From Mucilaginibacter xinganensis (GTDB lineage: Bacteria; Bacteroidota; Bacteroidia; Sphingobacteriales; Sphingobacteriaceae): a DNA stretch of 64,000 nt. Below are positions 16,913-24,776 of this stretch, one piece after another. Location: positions 2,542,001 through 2,606,000 of the forward strand of contig NZ_CP022743.1 in assembly GCF_002257585.1 (NCBI RefSeq), written 5' to 3'. Each line of letters starts with the position of its first letter. Position 1 is the stretch's first letter. The notes beneath the pieces are model-generated. The model worked only from the letters and a program-made list of their open reading frames with translations. It had not been told where the DNA came from and searched no databases. The translations under genes and the position numbers were made by a program.

Positions 16913-18231
16913 ACAGTCCGTCTTCTATAGTCTTTTTCTAAATGATTTTCTAAATCACTCTGAATACCATAATTATTCACCAGTATAATTTTTGATTTTT
17001 GAATTTCTAACAGTTCCCCAATTAATTTGAAGTCCGCTTCGCTATCACAAACCTCTTTTAACAGGTCTTTTTCAAATACCTGGCCGTCAGAGAAATCTTC
17101 TTTTTTCATGTCTGTTTGATATACCGTATTGTATATATCAGCCACGCCATGCTCAAATATGGAATCACGGTGCCAAATGACTTGAATAGCTACCAGTTCC
17201 TGATAATTGATCAATATTAAATTAGCATCTTCTTCCTGCACCTGTTTTTGAACTTTCAATAGTTCCTCAAGCATGAAAGCGCGTTTTTCAGGTAAGTATG
17301 GCCCCCATGTGTCTTCGCTGGCATCATCTTCATTTTGACTTCTGCGCCACGTTTGGCGCCAGGTTCGATCATTGCGCTTAGCAACCAACATATCACGAAA
17401 TTCAACAAGCGGCTCCATCCATTCCTCTCCATTATCGACTAACGCTTCCATTGATTTATCACGTTTGACGACAGTACAAACCCAACACCCAAAGCGGCTT
17501 TGTCCGCATGATGGAGTTGTGGTATCAATAACTAAAGGACAATCACCGCCCGTGGCGTTTCGGTAAAGCGTAACTAAATCTCTGTGGCTGCCTCCCCAAG
17601 GGGGATTGACTTGCAGTAAATAAGTCCAAACTTCCTCTGTTAATACATCTTTTATGGGTGCAAAAACAAATGCATTGGGCAATACGTGCTTTCTTAATCG
17701 CTCACTGTCAATGTGGATTTTACTATTTTCGATACTTTTAGCCCGTGTATTACTTTCATCACTTCTGGTGCCTAATAAAATAATAGCTTCGCCAACTTCA
17801 CTTATTTTATTTCTTATAAATTCGGTTGTAGGTTCTATTTTTAAACGGTCGGTACACCATCTAAATGAGTTATTCGGTGCAGGATAACCCTTACCTAAGA
17901 GATTTACCCAAAAAGTATCTTCCAGCCGGGGGGTTGTTTGATGGACCGTGATTGGTAAACTTTGTTCTGCTGCGGCTTGTTTGATTTTGTCCAGTGTCTC
18001 GTGAATGAATTTTACAATTCTGGGGTTTTCCACTAAGGTGTCGTTACAAACAACATAAATTTTTCGACGACGTAATTCGGCAGGGATTTTTTTTAAAGCG
18101 ATCCATACCAATTGCAGGAGCATTGTAGAGTCTTTTCCTCCTGAAAATCCAATAATCCAAGGACGTGGATTATCGTCATTGAGGTATTGATCTTCTATTT
18201 CAGAGTGTATATGTTTTAGGTCTAATGCCAT
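16906..18231 (-). CDS. dndC: DNA phosphorothioation sulfurtransferase DndC
   Basis: A 441-residue PAPS-reductase/ATP-pyrophosphatase family protein. SGGKDS covers residues 30-35 and binds and activates with ATP. Cys at 126 (RWCTDRLK), 231, 242, 249 and 252 (FGCWVCTVV) match the DndC region that holds an iron-sulfur cluster and passes sulfur. It is first in the seven-gene operon. The gap to the next gene contains a terminator and the presumed dnd promoter; CAAATATG at 18276-18283 reads CATATTTG on the minus strand, one base off the TAnnTTTG box. dndA (cysteine desulfurase) and dndB (repressor) are not in the window, so a host IscS or SufS must supply sulfur. Confidence 0.93.
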   Translation of the reverse strand: MALDLKHIHSEIEDQYLNDDNPRPWIIGFSGGKDSTMLLQLVWIALKKIPAELRRRKIYVVCNDTLVENPRIVKFIHETLDKIKQAAAEQSLPITVHQTTPRLEDTFWVNLLGKGYPAPNNSFRWCTDRLKIEPTTEFIRNKISEVGEAIILLGTRSDESNTRAKSIENSKIHIDSERLRKHVLPNAFVFAPIKDVLTEEVWTYLLQVNPPWGGSHRDLVTLYRNATGGDCPLVIDTTTPSCGQSRFGCWVCTVVKRDKSMEALVDNGEEWMEPLVEFRDMLVAKRNDRTWRQTWRRSQNEDDASEDTWGPYLPEKRAFMLEELLKVQKQVQEEDANLILINYQELVAIQVIWHRDSIFEHGVADIYNTVYQTDMKKEDFSDGQVFEKDLLKEVCDSEADFKLIGELLEIQKSKIILVNNYGIQSDLENHLEKDYRRRTVC

Positions 18232-18373
18232 ATTTGTAATAAACTGAACAGTTTTCTCCTAATTAATAGGATATACAAATATGCGGTAAATATTAGGGCT
18301 AATAAGTTAAATGTAGGATATAATTTTCAAGAAATGACCATTTATTCACACTTCCAAAATTATAAAAAGGAAA

Positions 18374-18400
18374 AGCCCTATGTTAGAGAAACATAGGGCT
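18374..18400 (-). terminator. Terminator upstream of dndC for the minus-strand small ORF
   Basis: AGCCCTATGTT pairs exactly with AACATAGGGCT around a 5-base loop. On the minus strand it is followed by a T-rich run, so it ends the transcript from the 49-codon gene and separates it from the dnd operon. Confidence 0.75.
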
Positions 18401-18417
18401 ATAGGTATGATGTGATT

Positions 18418-18567
18418 TCAAATGTATTGTGAATTTCTAAAATATTCGTTCCAGTTATCCAGTATTTTCTTTCGGTTAGTACCGTCTGCGTACTGAAACG
18501 CCTGAAACAGTGTAATGATGAATTTATTAAGATTTAATTTTTCTTCATCCATCCATCCATCTATCAT
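18418..18567 (-). CDS. Small conserved-looking protein, unknown function
   Basis: A 49-codon frame starting at 18567 (or 44 codons from an in-frame ATG at 18552). It contains KFIITLFQAFQYADGTNRKK, then ILDNWNEYF, a well-formed amphipathic, aromatic-rich helix pattern unlike random sequence. A terminator follows the stop. Its first codons overlap an ATCC tetranucleotide run (GGAT on the coding strand), so start choice could vary between strains. It lies downstream of the DUF932 gene on the same strand, in the plasmid-like part of the island. Confidence 0.5.
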   Translation of the reverse strand: MIDGWMDEEKLNLNKFIITLFQAFQYADGTNRKKILDNWNEYFRNSQYI

Positions 18568-18627
18568 ACAAGCATTTTTCGGTTTCCATGATCTTCTGTT
18601 TAAAAAGAGGATTGCTCCCCTTTATGA

Positions 18628-19689
18628 TTAATTTAATGACTCGATACCATGTTTTGAAAACTCCTTACATAGATCAAAAGCGGTTTGGCTTCTTTGCAAT
18701 CCTGTGCCGTACATGATAGATTTAAACTTACTTTCATCATCCTTGTAATTGCGCACATTCTGAAAGTAGCCCGTAACGGCATTGTAAGCCCCAAACAAAG
18801 TGCCTTTGGTAGTTACCTCCTGTTGGGTCGGATTAGTTAAAGCATACTCCATTACGCTACTTACCATATTATTATAATTGGTAGATAGTTCGTCTAACTT
18901 GCCGCTTTGCAAGTTCTGCAATACTTCTTTGTTGGGCGCCATTGCGACTTGTATCAAGCGTTTAACAGCATTGTCTGTTATGCGTATCCTTGACCAGTTG
19001 TTAAACACTTCTTCCAGCTCCTTGGCTAACAGATTGGTTACGCCTAACAATTGGTGCGCCTGTTTTAAACGGTCAACAGCGCTGGCGGTATGCCGTATTT
19101 TAATAGAATGGCCATGATTGCGCAAAGCTGCGTTAAGTGTATTTTGGCAACAAATCCTAATAGGTGTAAACGCTGCGGTGATACTGCCGTAACCATCGTG
19201 TGAGGTGGTCAAAAATAAATACTGCTCTATTAAATCATCCCTACCTATCCGTATATAGTTGGGCAGTTTAGCAGTAATAAAAATCCGTTCACCTTTTCCC
19301 AATGCTCCCGCTGTTTCGTATAAAATACCGTCCTTGCCGCCAACGATGCTATCAAAAAAATCAAAAGCGTTTACATTCTGTACCACTTCGTAATCCTTAC
19401 CAACTACACCTAAAACATTATCGCTATCGGTTCTTACCGTTGCATAAAAACCAGGTACTTCTATTTCGGGTATGATTATATCCGTTTCTTCATTCGCATT
19501 GAAATTTTCGTTGTCGTAGGTGAACAAAGGGCGTTTTTCCACTTTGTAATCTAATCCTGCAAAACGAATGGCTTCTTCGCTTGTCGGGTAGTCTGTAATG
19601 ATTTTCCCTAAACCGTGCCAAGCCTTTTCTTTTACGCTAAAAAAACTGTGTGCGCCTGTTTGTTCATTATAATTGAGATTGTGTGCCAT
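18628..19689 (-). CDS. DUF932 (phage/plasmid-like) protein
   Basis: I choose the ATG at 19687-19689 (353 residues, beginning MAHNLNYNEQTGAHSFFS) rather than the upstream start at 19773, because family members begin here and the longer version would overrun the preceding small gene. It contains AWHGLGKI near the N-terminus and FTPIRICCQNTLNAAL in the middle, both hallmarks of DUF932 proteins found on plasmids, phages and integrative elements. Biochemical role is unknown; single-stranded DNA or replication-linked roles have been guessed. Two small genes lie just upstream, forming a typical Bacteroidetes mobile-element cluster. Confidence 0.82.
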   Translation of the reverse strand: MAHNLNYNEQTGAHSFFSVKEKAWHGLGKIITDYPTSEEAIRFAGLDYKVEKRPLFTYDNENFNANEETDIIIPEIEVPGFYATVRTDSDNVLGVVGKDYEVVQNVNAFDFFDSIVGGKDGILYETAGALGKGERIFITAKLPNYIRIGRDDLIEQYLFLTTSHDGYGSITAAFTPIRICCQNTLNAALRNHGHSIKIRHTASAVDRLKQAHQLLGVTNLLAKELEEVFNNWSRIRITDNAVKRLIQVAMAPNKEVLQNLQSGKLDELSTNYNNMVSSVMEYALTNPTQQEVTTKGTLFGAYNAVTGYFQNVRNYKDDESKFKSIMYGTGLQRSQTAFDLCKEFSKHGIESLN

Positions 19690-19693
19690 GATG

Positions 19694-19822
19694 TTAATTG
19701 TTATAGGAATTAATGAATTCGTTAAACTCAAACTGAAAACCTGCGGGGTTTTCCTTTGCCAACTGTTGTGCATAACCCTCCCAAAATATTTGGTTGGTTA
19801 ACTCGATGAAAATCTCTAACAT
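19694..19822 (-). CDS. Small mobile-element protein, unknown function
   Basis: A 42-residue frame from the ATG at 19822 (MLEIFIELTNQIFWEGYAQ then LAKENPAGFQFEFNEF). A longer frame begins at 19894, but those extra residues look like non-coding leader. Its stop is 4 bp before the DUF932 start, suggesting co-translation. The composition is acidic and aromatic. Family not recognised. Confidence 0.5.
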   Translation of the reverse strand: MLEIFIELTNQIFWEGYAQQLAKENPAGFQFEFNEFINSYNN

Positions 19823-19902
19823 TGCTTTAGATTTTAAGATTAGAAAATGTCTTAAACAACGCCCCCTGTAGTTGGATACAAGGGGCGTTTCCATTTAATT
19901 AC

Positions 19903-20490
19903 TCATGCAGGAAGTATAATACCTGCTTCGATCTCTGCCAGTTTATTCACGCACATACCGTTTACCTGCTGTGCCACTGTCCAAATAATAACCGGGTTTT
20001 TTGTGGTGAATTTCCGGCGGTTATCATCTTCGATGGTCAAAACGCATCCCTGATAAATATTGCTGTCTGTTTCGTCTGCATCCTCTTTTAATTCAATTTC
20101 AAAGGCTTCCAGATTTTCAACCGTTTCTATCAATTTATCCCGCTGTATCTTCTTGCGGTTCAGGTCTGCCACTAATTTTAAGGTTTCCTCTAAATTCAAA
20201 ACAGGTTTGGCAGGCTTTGGCTCGGGTTGTGGCCCGGCTTTGGGCTGTTCCTGTTTTGGCTGCCCGTTTGCCTGATTTACCTGTTCGGCTTTTGGTGCTT
20301 CCGTTTTAGTTTGCTCGGCTTGTGGTTTTTCCTGATCCGCTTTAATCACTGTTTCTTCCTTTGGTTTTTTCGCTTCGGGCTGTGGCTTTATCAGTTCCTT
20401 ATTAACAGGGTTGTTATTTACAAATGCTTCTTTTTTATCGTTTTTAACATTATTAACAGCTTTGCTGTTATCTTTTACTTTGGTTTCCAT
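19903..20490 (-). CDS. Pro/Lys/Gln-rich mobile-element accessory protein
   Basis: A 195-residue cytoplasmic-looking protein. Residues 1 to about 95 are low complexity, rich in K, P, E, Q and N (EKPQAEQTKTEAPKAEQ type). The C-terminal 95 residues look folded (LNLEETLKLVADLNRKKIQR, then FEIELKEDADETDSNIYQG and IWTVAQQVNGMCVNKLAEIE). I know similar proteins beside DUF932 genes in Bacteroidetes mobile elements, but no function. It is 80 bp upstream of the 42-codon gene on the same strand. Confidence 0.7.
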   Translation of the reverse strand: METKVKDNSKAVNNVKNDKKEAFVNNNPVNKELIKPQPEAKKPKEETVIKADQEKPQAEQTKTEAPKAEQVNQANGQPKQEQPKAGPQPEPKPAKPVLNLEETLKLVADLNRKKIQRDKLIETVENLEAFEIELKEDADETDSNIYQGCVLTIEDDNRRKFTTKNPVIIWTVAQQVNGMCVNKLAEIEAGIILPA

Positions 20491-20523
20491 GTCTGTAATT
20501 TTTTAATGTTTATGATCATTCTA

Positions 20524-20640
20524 TTATTGGTCGTGCGATAGGTCTGCGGTCTGTGCGCTGTCTGCTGTGGCGGTGCTTTGTTTTTTAAGTTTTTCATACT
20601 GCTGTGATTTATCTGCTTTGTTTTTTAAGTCAGCTCGCAT
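20524..20640 (-). CDS. Possible small Lys/Gln-rich protein
   Basis: A 38-codon frame, MRADLKNKADKSQQYEKL onward, lies 33 bp upstream of the Pro/Lys/Gln-rich gene. The 17-mer TGCTTTGTTTTTTAAGT occurs twice in it (20574-20590 and 20614-20630), giving repeated LKNKA/LKKQS residues. Its frame is open further upstream without a stop, so the start is uncertain. It may be a decayed gene end. Confidence 0.3.
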   Translation of the reverse strand: MRADLKNKADKSQQYEKLKKQSTATADSAQTADLSHDQ

Positions 20641-20680
20641 AGCGCTCGCTGGCTTTTTATTAAGCACCGCACCTGAAAGA

Positions 20681-20813
20681 GCCGGGCATACAGACAAGGC
20701 TTTTGGAAAAAAAATACGCTCTCCAACACCCGCCCGCAGGGCACCCGCTAAAAAAATGAGAGGAAGATTTTTTTTACAAAACCGGAGGCCTGGCCTTGTC
20801 TGTATGTCCCGGC
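20681..20813. repeat. 20-bp inverted repeats flanking a 92-bp unpaired segment
   Basis: GCCGGGCATACAGACAAGGC at 20681-20700 pairs with 20793-20813, which differs only by one extra base. The interior has A and T tracts (20707-20714 and 20768-20774) and a GC-rich core. The surrounding stretch 20641-21045 has no convincing gene, and a plus-strand frame at 20567-20917 has no sensible protein. Placement beside plasmid-like genes suggests an origin of transfer or replication, or a small non-autonomous repeat element. I cannot tell which. Confidence 0.5.
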
Positions 20814-21045
20814 GGATCAGAAATTTGCTGTATATAAAAGGCCAGCAAGCACTTAAAACTGGGAGATTAATAAGCGAAGCTGTAAAAGAAAAGTACGGGC
20901 GAGGAACGAGCCGGTAGTTAATTCAGCGAAGCGGCTGGAACTGCTGATATTCAATACCTTAATTTGACTTCAAACAAGCACTAATACCAAAGGATTTTAA
21001 CCAACATCGGATTCTTAATGGATATCTTTGCTAAAAGATATAAAT

Positions 21046-21858
21046 ATGAAATATTTAGACAACATCCCTGATACGTTATACAAATACAGAGTTTGGAGCG
21101 ATGATTATCATAAGAGACTGTTAAATAATAATGAGGTTTTTTTTGCGTCTCCGGCCAATTTGAATGATCCCTTTGATGCTTCATTACCTTTCAGATATGA
21201 TCCAAAGGAAATGATACCGGAAAATATAACGAGAAAGTTATTAGAAACTGGCAGAAGAGCCTGGCCCGATATATCTGATGAAGAGTTGCATAGGCGCGCC
21301 TTTGAAGAACAACGTTCGGGGAAATTTGAGGGCGATGCCTACTGGAAGGAAATGCATGACCAAAACAAGGCGGCTTTACATAAAACGTTTGGGCTACTTT
21401 CACTGACTACAAAAAATGATAACTTATTGATGTGGGCTCATTATGCAAATTGCCATAAGGGCTTTTGTGTCGGCATAGACAGTCATATTTTATACGAAAC
21501 AGTCGGTGGAGCTATCGGCCCTGTGATTTATAACGAGAATTTCCCTTTCATGCCGCTTTTTAGTAAAGCAGGTGAAGAAGTTCAACCAATAGTCCAGATG
21601 CTGAACACCAAATCGCCTCATTGGGGATATGAGGACGAGTTTCGCTTAACCAAAGCAGAGGCCGCAAATAAAGCATTTATCCTGCCGGCAAATGCTATAA
21701 CGCAAGTGATTTTAGGTTGTAATATGGATGCCAACGATAGAAAATCTATTATTGATGTTATAGATAATAAATTACCGCACGTTCAGATTTTTGAAGCAAA
21801 AACAAGCCTTGAAAGCTTTAAACTGGAAATTCATACCACTGGTAAAATTAATAAATAG
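21046..21858 (+). CDS. DUF2971 protein
   Basis: A 270-residue protein from the ATG at 21046; a TTG six codons earlier is less likely. Visible DUF2971 landmarks are LYKYRVW near the start, FFASPANLNDPFDA (residues about 33-46), GLLSLTTKNDNLLMWAHYA in the middle and KGFCVGID after it. Family function is not established; members recur in accessory and defence regions. It is convergent with a second DUF2971 gene 48 bp away, but the two share only motifs, so this is not a recent duplication. Confidence 0.8.
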   Translation: MKYLDNIPDTLYKYRVWSDDYHKRLLNNNEVFFASPANLNDPFDASLPFRYDPKEMIPENITRKLLETGRRAWPDISDEELHRRAFEEQRSGKFEGDAYWKEMHDQNKAALHKTFGLLSLTTKNDNLLMWAHYANCHKGFCVGIDSHILYETVGGAIGPVIYNENFPFMPLFSKAGEEVQPIVQMLNTKSPHWGYEDEFRLTKAEAANKAFILPANAITQVILGCNMDANDRKSIIDVIDNKLPHVQIFEAKTSLESFKLEIHTTGKINK

Positions 21859-21905
21859 CTGTTAACGGATTTATTAAATAAAAAATAGCGGACTTGATAA
21901 TAAGG

Positions 21906-22685
21906 TCAATTGATAATAACTTTTTTTAATAGAAATGTATCTGGGTCAATCTCCATCTTGCTAAATACAACATTCTGATAACCCATTTTTCCCATTTCAA
22001 AAATCACGTTTTCAATGACCGGGATGGCCACCTTACATCCAAACAGAATTTCTTTTATGGCCTTTTTTTCAAAAGGGACTATCTCTTTGCCGTTTTTATT
22101 TATCGCCCGTATCTCCTGTTCGTATTCCCATCTAAAGGATTTTGTTGTTAACCAGTAGTAAAACACATTTGTAGTAAAGGTCATGCCATCAACAGGTGCT
22201 ATTTCGGAAATATAATTTACAGGGTAAAAGACGTAATCCGCACACTTAAATTCTAATTCAAACCCTATACAAATACCAGTATGTTTATCGGCATAATGTG
22301 ACCACATTAATACCTCATTACATTTTTCTGAAAAACAACTCACCTTAAATTCTTTCTTTTTCCTGAGTAATGCATCCCGATAAATGTTTGGATCATTTGC
22401 TTTTGCTCCAAACAATTCCCTCATTTTATCAGTCATGTGATATTTTTTTTCCAATTCTTTATAAAGCTCTTCTTTATATTCCTCTGATATAGAAATATTG
22501 ATAAGCTTTTCATTGCAATCAAATGGGTCGTTGAAAGCTTCAGGGTCACTAAATTTCAACGTATTGCTCTTCAAAATATGCTCAAAGCCATCATTGAAGT
22601 TGATATATTTATAAAATAGCCCTTTGTTCAATAGTTTTTGCAAACCGGCTCTGCTAAGTTTTTGTATGTCGTCGTCGTTTATCAT
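21906..22685 (-). CDS. DUF2971 protein, second copy
   Basis: A 259-residue relative of the neighbouring DUF2971 protein. It shows LFYKYINF, LKFSDPEAFNDPFDC, VSCFSEKCNEVLMWSHYADKH and GICIGFELEF in the same order. Likely cytoplasmic, no membrane segment. The NDPFD and LMW(A/S)HYA(N/D) blocks conserved in both copies are candidate active-site residues. It is monocistronic on the minus strand and convergent with the first copy. Function unknown. Confidence 0.8.
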   Translation of the reverse strand: MINDDDIQKLSRAGLQKLLNKGLFYKYINFNDGFEHILKSNTLKFSDPEAFNDPFDCNEKLINISISEEYKEELYKELEKKYHMTDKMRELFGAKANDPNIYRDALLRKKKEFKVSCFSEKCNEVLMWSHYADKHTGICIGFELEFKCADYVFYPVNYISEIAPVDGMTFTTNVFYYWLTTKSFRWEYEQEIRAINKNGKEIVPFEKKAIKEILFGCKVAIPVIENVIFEMGKMGYQNVVFSKMEIDPDTFLLKKVIIN

Positions 22686-22800
22686 AAAGTACGTTTGCCT
22701 TGAATCAAAGCAAATATAGTTTTTGATGATTTAGTGTCCGGTAAACAAATACATTAGGTGTATTATCAATGGTCTAACTAATTTATTAAACATATTCAAA

Positions 22801-22836
22801 AGCAAAAGCCTGACCATTCCTGATCAGGCTTTTGCT
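22801..22836 (-). terminator. Terminator after the histone-H1-like gene
   Basis: AGCAAAAGCCTGA at 22801-22813 pairs exactly with 22824-22836 over a 10-base loop. It lies 20 bp past the stop of the 57-codon H1-like gene on the minus strand. Confidence 0.75.
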
Positions 22837-22856
22837 GCACAATGTTAGATTATTCT

Positions 22857-23030
22857 TTATTTGTTTTTCAGTTCTGTTACCTCTTTTCGGATTTCCGTTG
22901 CAGAAGTTTTAAGTTGTTGTAAAGCACCACGCAAACGAGTGCCTGCCGCCTTGTTGCCTTTGTCATAAAAGGCAATTGCATCTTTCTCTACTGATTCTAC
23001 CAACTCTTTTAACGCTTTGAATTTTTCCAT
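22857..23030 (-). CDS. Histone H1-like (Hc1) small DNA-binding protein
   Basis: A 57-residue basic, helical protein: MEKFKALKELVESVEKDAIA, then FYDKGNKAAGTRLRGALQQ and LKTSATEIRKEVTELKNK. This is the compact histone-H1-like/Hc1 family frequent in Bacteroidota, with the KGNKAAGTR(L/V)R core. It probably binds DNA and affects nucleoid structure or island expression. It has its own terminator 20 bp downstream. Mobile elements often carry such nucleoid proteins. Start codon is the ATG at 23028-23030. Confidence 0.75.
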   Translation of the reverse strand: MEKFKALKELVESVEKDAIAFYDKGNKAAGTRLRGALQQLKTSATEIRKEVTELKNK

Positions 23031-23201
23031 GATGTTAGATTTTAAGTTTTTAAAAATAGATTTATTTTATGAATTGCAATAGCGACTGGTTAACGAACGG
23101 ACATGCTTTTGCTTTCTTCCAGGTCTTTATCTGGAAATATAGCTAAATATTCCTTTTAGGTTAAATAACCCCTAAAAAGGAGAACCAGATCAAATTGACT
23201 C

Positions 23202-23909
23202 TTAATTTAATTCGATGATATGTTTATAAAAATCATCCCATAAGTCTGTGAGCAATTGCACACCCTTTTGAATGCCCTGAACTAATCTTTCCCGGTTTTC
23301 CATGTTTTCCGCTGAATAATAAATAAAACCATATTCGGAAAAGTCCGCGTGCTGTTGTTCTGCAATCTTATGATATAAGAAATACTCACGAACATTTTCA
23401 TCTAAATAGTCATATTTCTGCAAAGCATCTGAAAAATGTGCATGTAAATCCTGTGCTAAATATTCAAGTGCAAAATGCAAACCGAAAGCATAAACAGGCT
23501 CCCCGTTCTTCCAGATTTCCATGACGTCCTTTCCAAACCGCCCCACCGCAGGCAGTTTTGGTACAAGCTCGACCTCCTGATCGGTTTCGTAAAAAACCTT
23601 TACAAACCGGTATAAAAGTTTGGCATGGATTTTCTCTCTGTTCCCTTTGCCATACTCATCATCCAGGATCTCAATCAGTTCGAACCTAATATCGTCTATG
23701 GGGGTATTCAAAACAATCGCGGGAAAGGCCATTTTGTGATCTCTTGCTGTTTTGTACCATTGAACGGCGAAACGTTTTAACTGCTCTCTGGAGAGATCCA
23801 TTTCTAAGAAAGCCGATAGAAATTGATGTGACGAAACTGGGGTGGCATCGATCATTGCCTTTGTTTCCGCGAGAAAATCTTCTGCTGGTGTTATCTGTAA
23901 TGTTTCCAT
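23202..23909 (-). CDS. Haem-oxygenase-like diiron (HDO) protein
   Basis: A 235-residue all-helical protein of the iron-containing redox enzyme/TenA-PqqC-like superfamily. Candidate metal ligands fall in three helices: E85 and H95 (DDEYGKGNREKIHAKLL), E149 and possibly H156 or H158 (FALEYLAQDLHAHF), and H180, E184, H187 and D189 (HKIAEQQHADF). Known HDO enzymes use Fe-Fe or Fe-Mn sites for N-oxygenation, decarboxylation or C-C cleavage. It directly abuts the 6-TM protein (no gap) as the last gene of an ABC importer operon, so its substrate is probably the imported compound. The Cys and Tyr set of true TenA thiaminase is not evident. Confidence 0.7.
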   Translation of the reverse strand: METLQITPAEDFLAETKAMIDATPVSSHQFLSAFLEMDLSREQLKRFAVQWYKTARDHKMAFPAIVLNTPIDDIRFELIEILDDEYGKGNREKIHAKLLYRFVKVFYETDQEVELVPKLPAVGRFGKDVMEIWKNGEPVYAFGLHFALEYLAQDLHAHFSDALQKYDYLDENVREYFLYHKIAEQQHADFSEYGFIYYSAENMENRERLVQGIQKGVQLLTDLWDDFYKHIIELN

Positions 23910-24776
23910 TTAGGCTATAGCTTTATTTAAGTAATGAAATTTATGTCCGAATTTTAAAAGTATCATAATGTAAACGATGTTAAACGATATTAGGGCAAAT
24001 GCTTCCGATCCACCGAGAAAGACATCCAAATGCGGCAGTGAGCTGAAATAATGCGAATAACAAACCAGCAACACAATTGTAATAACTGAAGGTAAATCAA
24101 CAAAAATCATTGTTTGGAACAGCAAACTTTTCTCTATCACCAATTCTTCATGTGCGATCTGATCCTCGATTTGCTCGTTACCGTTGCCATTCAGGACTTG
24201 CCCATCTAATTTTTTCTTCAACGCAGATGGTATGGTAAGAAAACAGGTCATATCCGCTAAAAAAAACATGATAACAGTGATCAATTGTAGATAATGTACA
24301 CCAATAGTGAATGGCTTATTTTTTTGAACGATGGAAACAGCGTTTTCCGTATACAGTATATTATAGAATTCAATCCCGGCGATAACGGCCACTATCGTCA
24401 ATATGAAAACGACAACTATGGTGACTAAAATCAACAAATAAATACCTCTTGTCCGCGTGCATTTTGCCAGGTTAAGGATCAGATAAGGAGTGTTGATCAG
24501 CACGAAAAACGCACCGAATATAATTATAGAGATTAAACTGCCGAATGCCCAGATCTCATAATAATCAGATTCATGACCGCCACTGGAAGTTCTCCAGGTA
24601 AAATAAACAACGCCCAGCCAAAACGCGATAAGAATAGCCAGGGTGATTTTTTTAAGCACAAAAACTCTTTCTAGAAAACTTAGCGCCCGTTGAAGTCGAA
24701 CATTATTTGAGATAAAGGTCTCGAATTTCAGCCGATAACCGGTGGAGTTGGTCTGGGTTGGGTCCGAATTTGTCAT
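23910..24776 (-). CDS. Six-helix inner-membrane protein in ABC/HDO operon
   Basis: A 288-residue protein with about six hydrophobic segments near residues 42-62, 76-105, 115-140, 160-185, 215-240 and 255-275. There is an N-terminal cytoplasmic stretch of about 40 residues. I do not recognise the family. The ATG at 24776 overlaps the ABC ATPase gene by 74 bp, longer than usual; no internal ATG offers a shorter start, so a later TTG or GTG start is possible. The HDO gene follows without a gap, so a functional link is likely, for example delivering or exporting substrate. Confidence 0.6.
   Translation of the reverse strand: MTNSDPTQTNSTGYRLKFETFISNNVRLQRALSFLERVFVLKKITLAILIAFWLGVVYFTWRTSSGGHESDYYEIWAFGSLISIIIFGAFFVLINTPYLILNLAKCTRTRGIYLLILVTIVVVFILTIVAVIAGIEFYNILYTENAVSIVQKNKPFTIGVHYLQLITVIMFFLADMTCFLTIPSALKKKLDGQVLNGNGNEQIEDQIAHEELVIEKSLLFQTMIFVDLPSVITIVLLVCYSHYFSSLPHLDVFLGGSEAFALISFNIVYIMILLKFGHKFHYLNKAIA

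Noticed and set aside
19690..19773. Longer N-terminus for the DUF932 protein
   Set aside because: It would overlap the preceding small gene, and family members start at the internal MAHNLNYNE.
20567..20917. 116-codon plus-strand frame
   Set aside because: It crosses both inverted-repeat arms and poly-A/T tracts and has no protein-like pattern; the minus strand fits the local operon better.
23202..23909. TenA thiaminase
   Set aside because: The helical fold fits loosely, but the TenA catalytic Cys and Tyr pattern is not visible while a diiron ligand set is.
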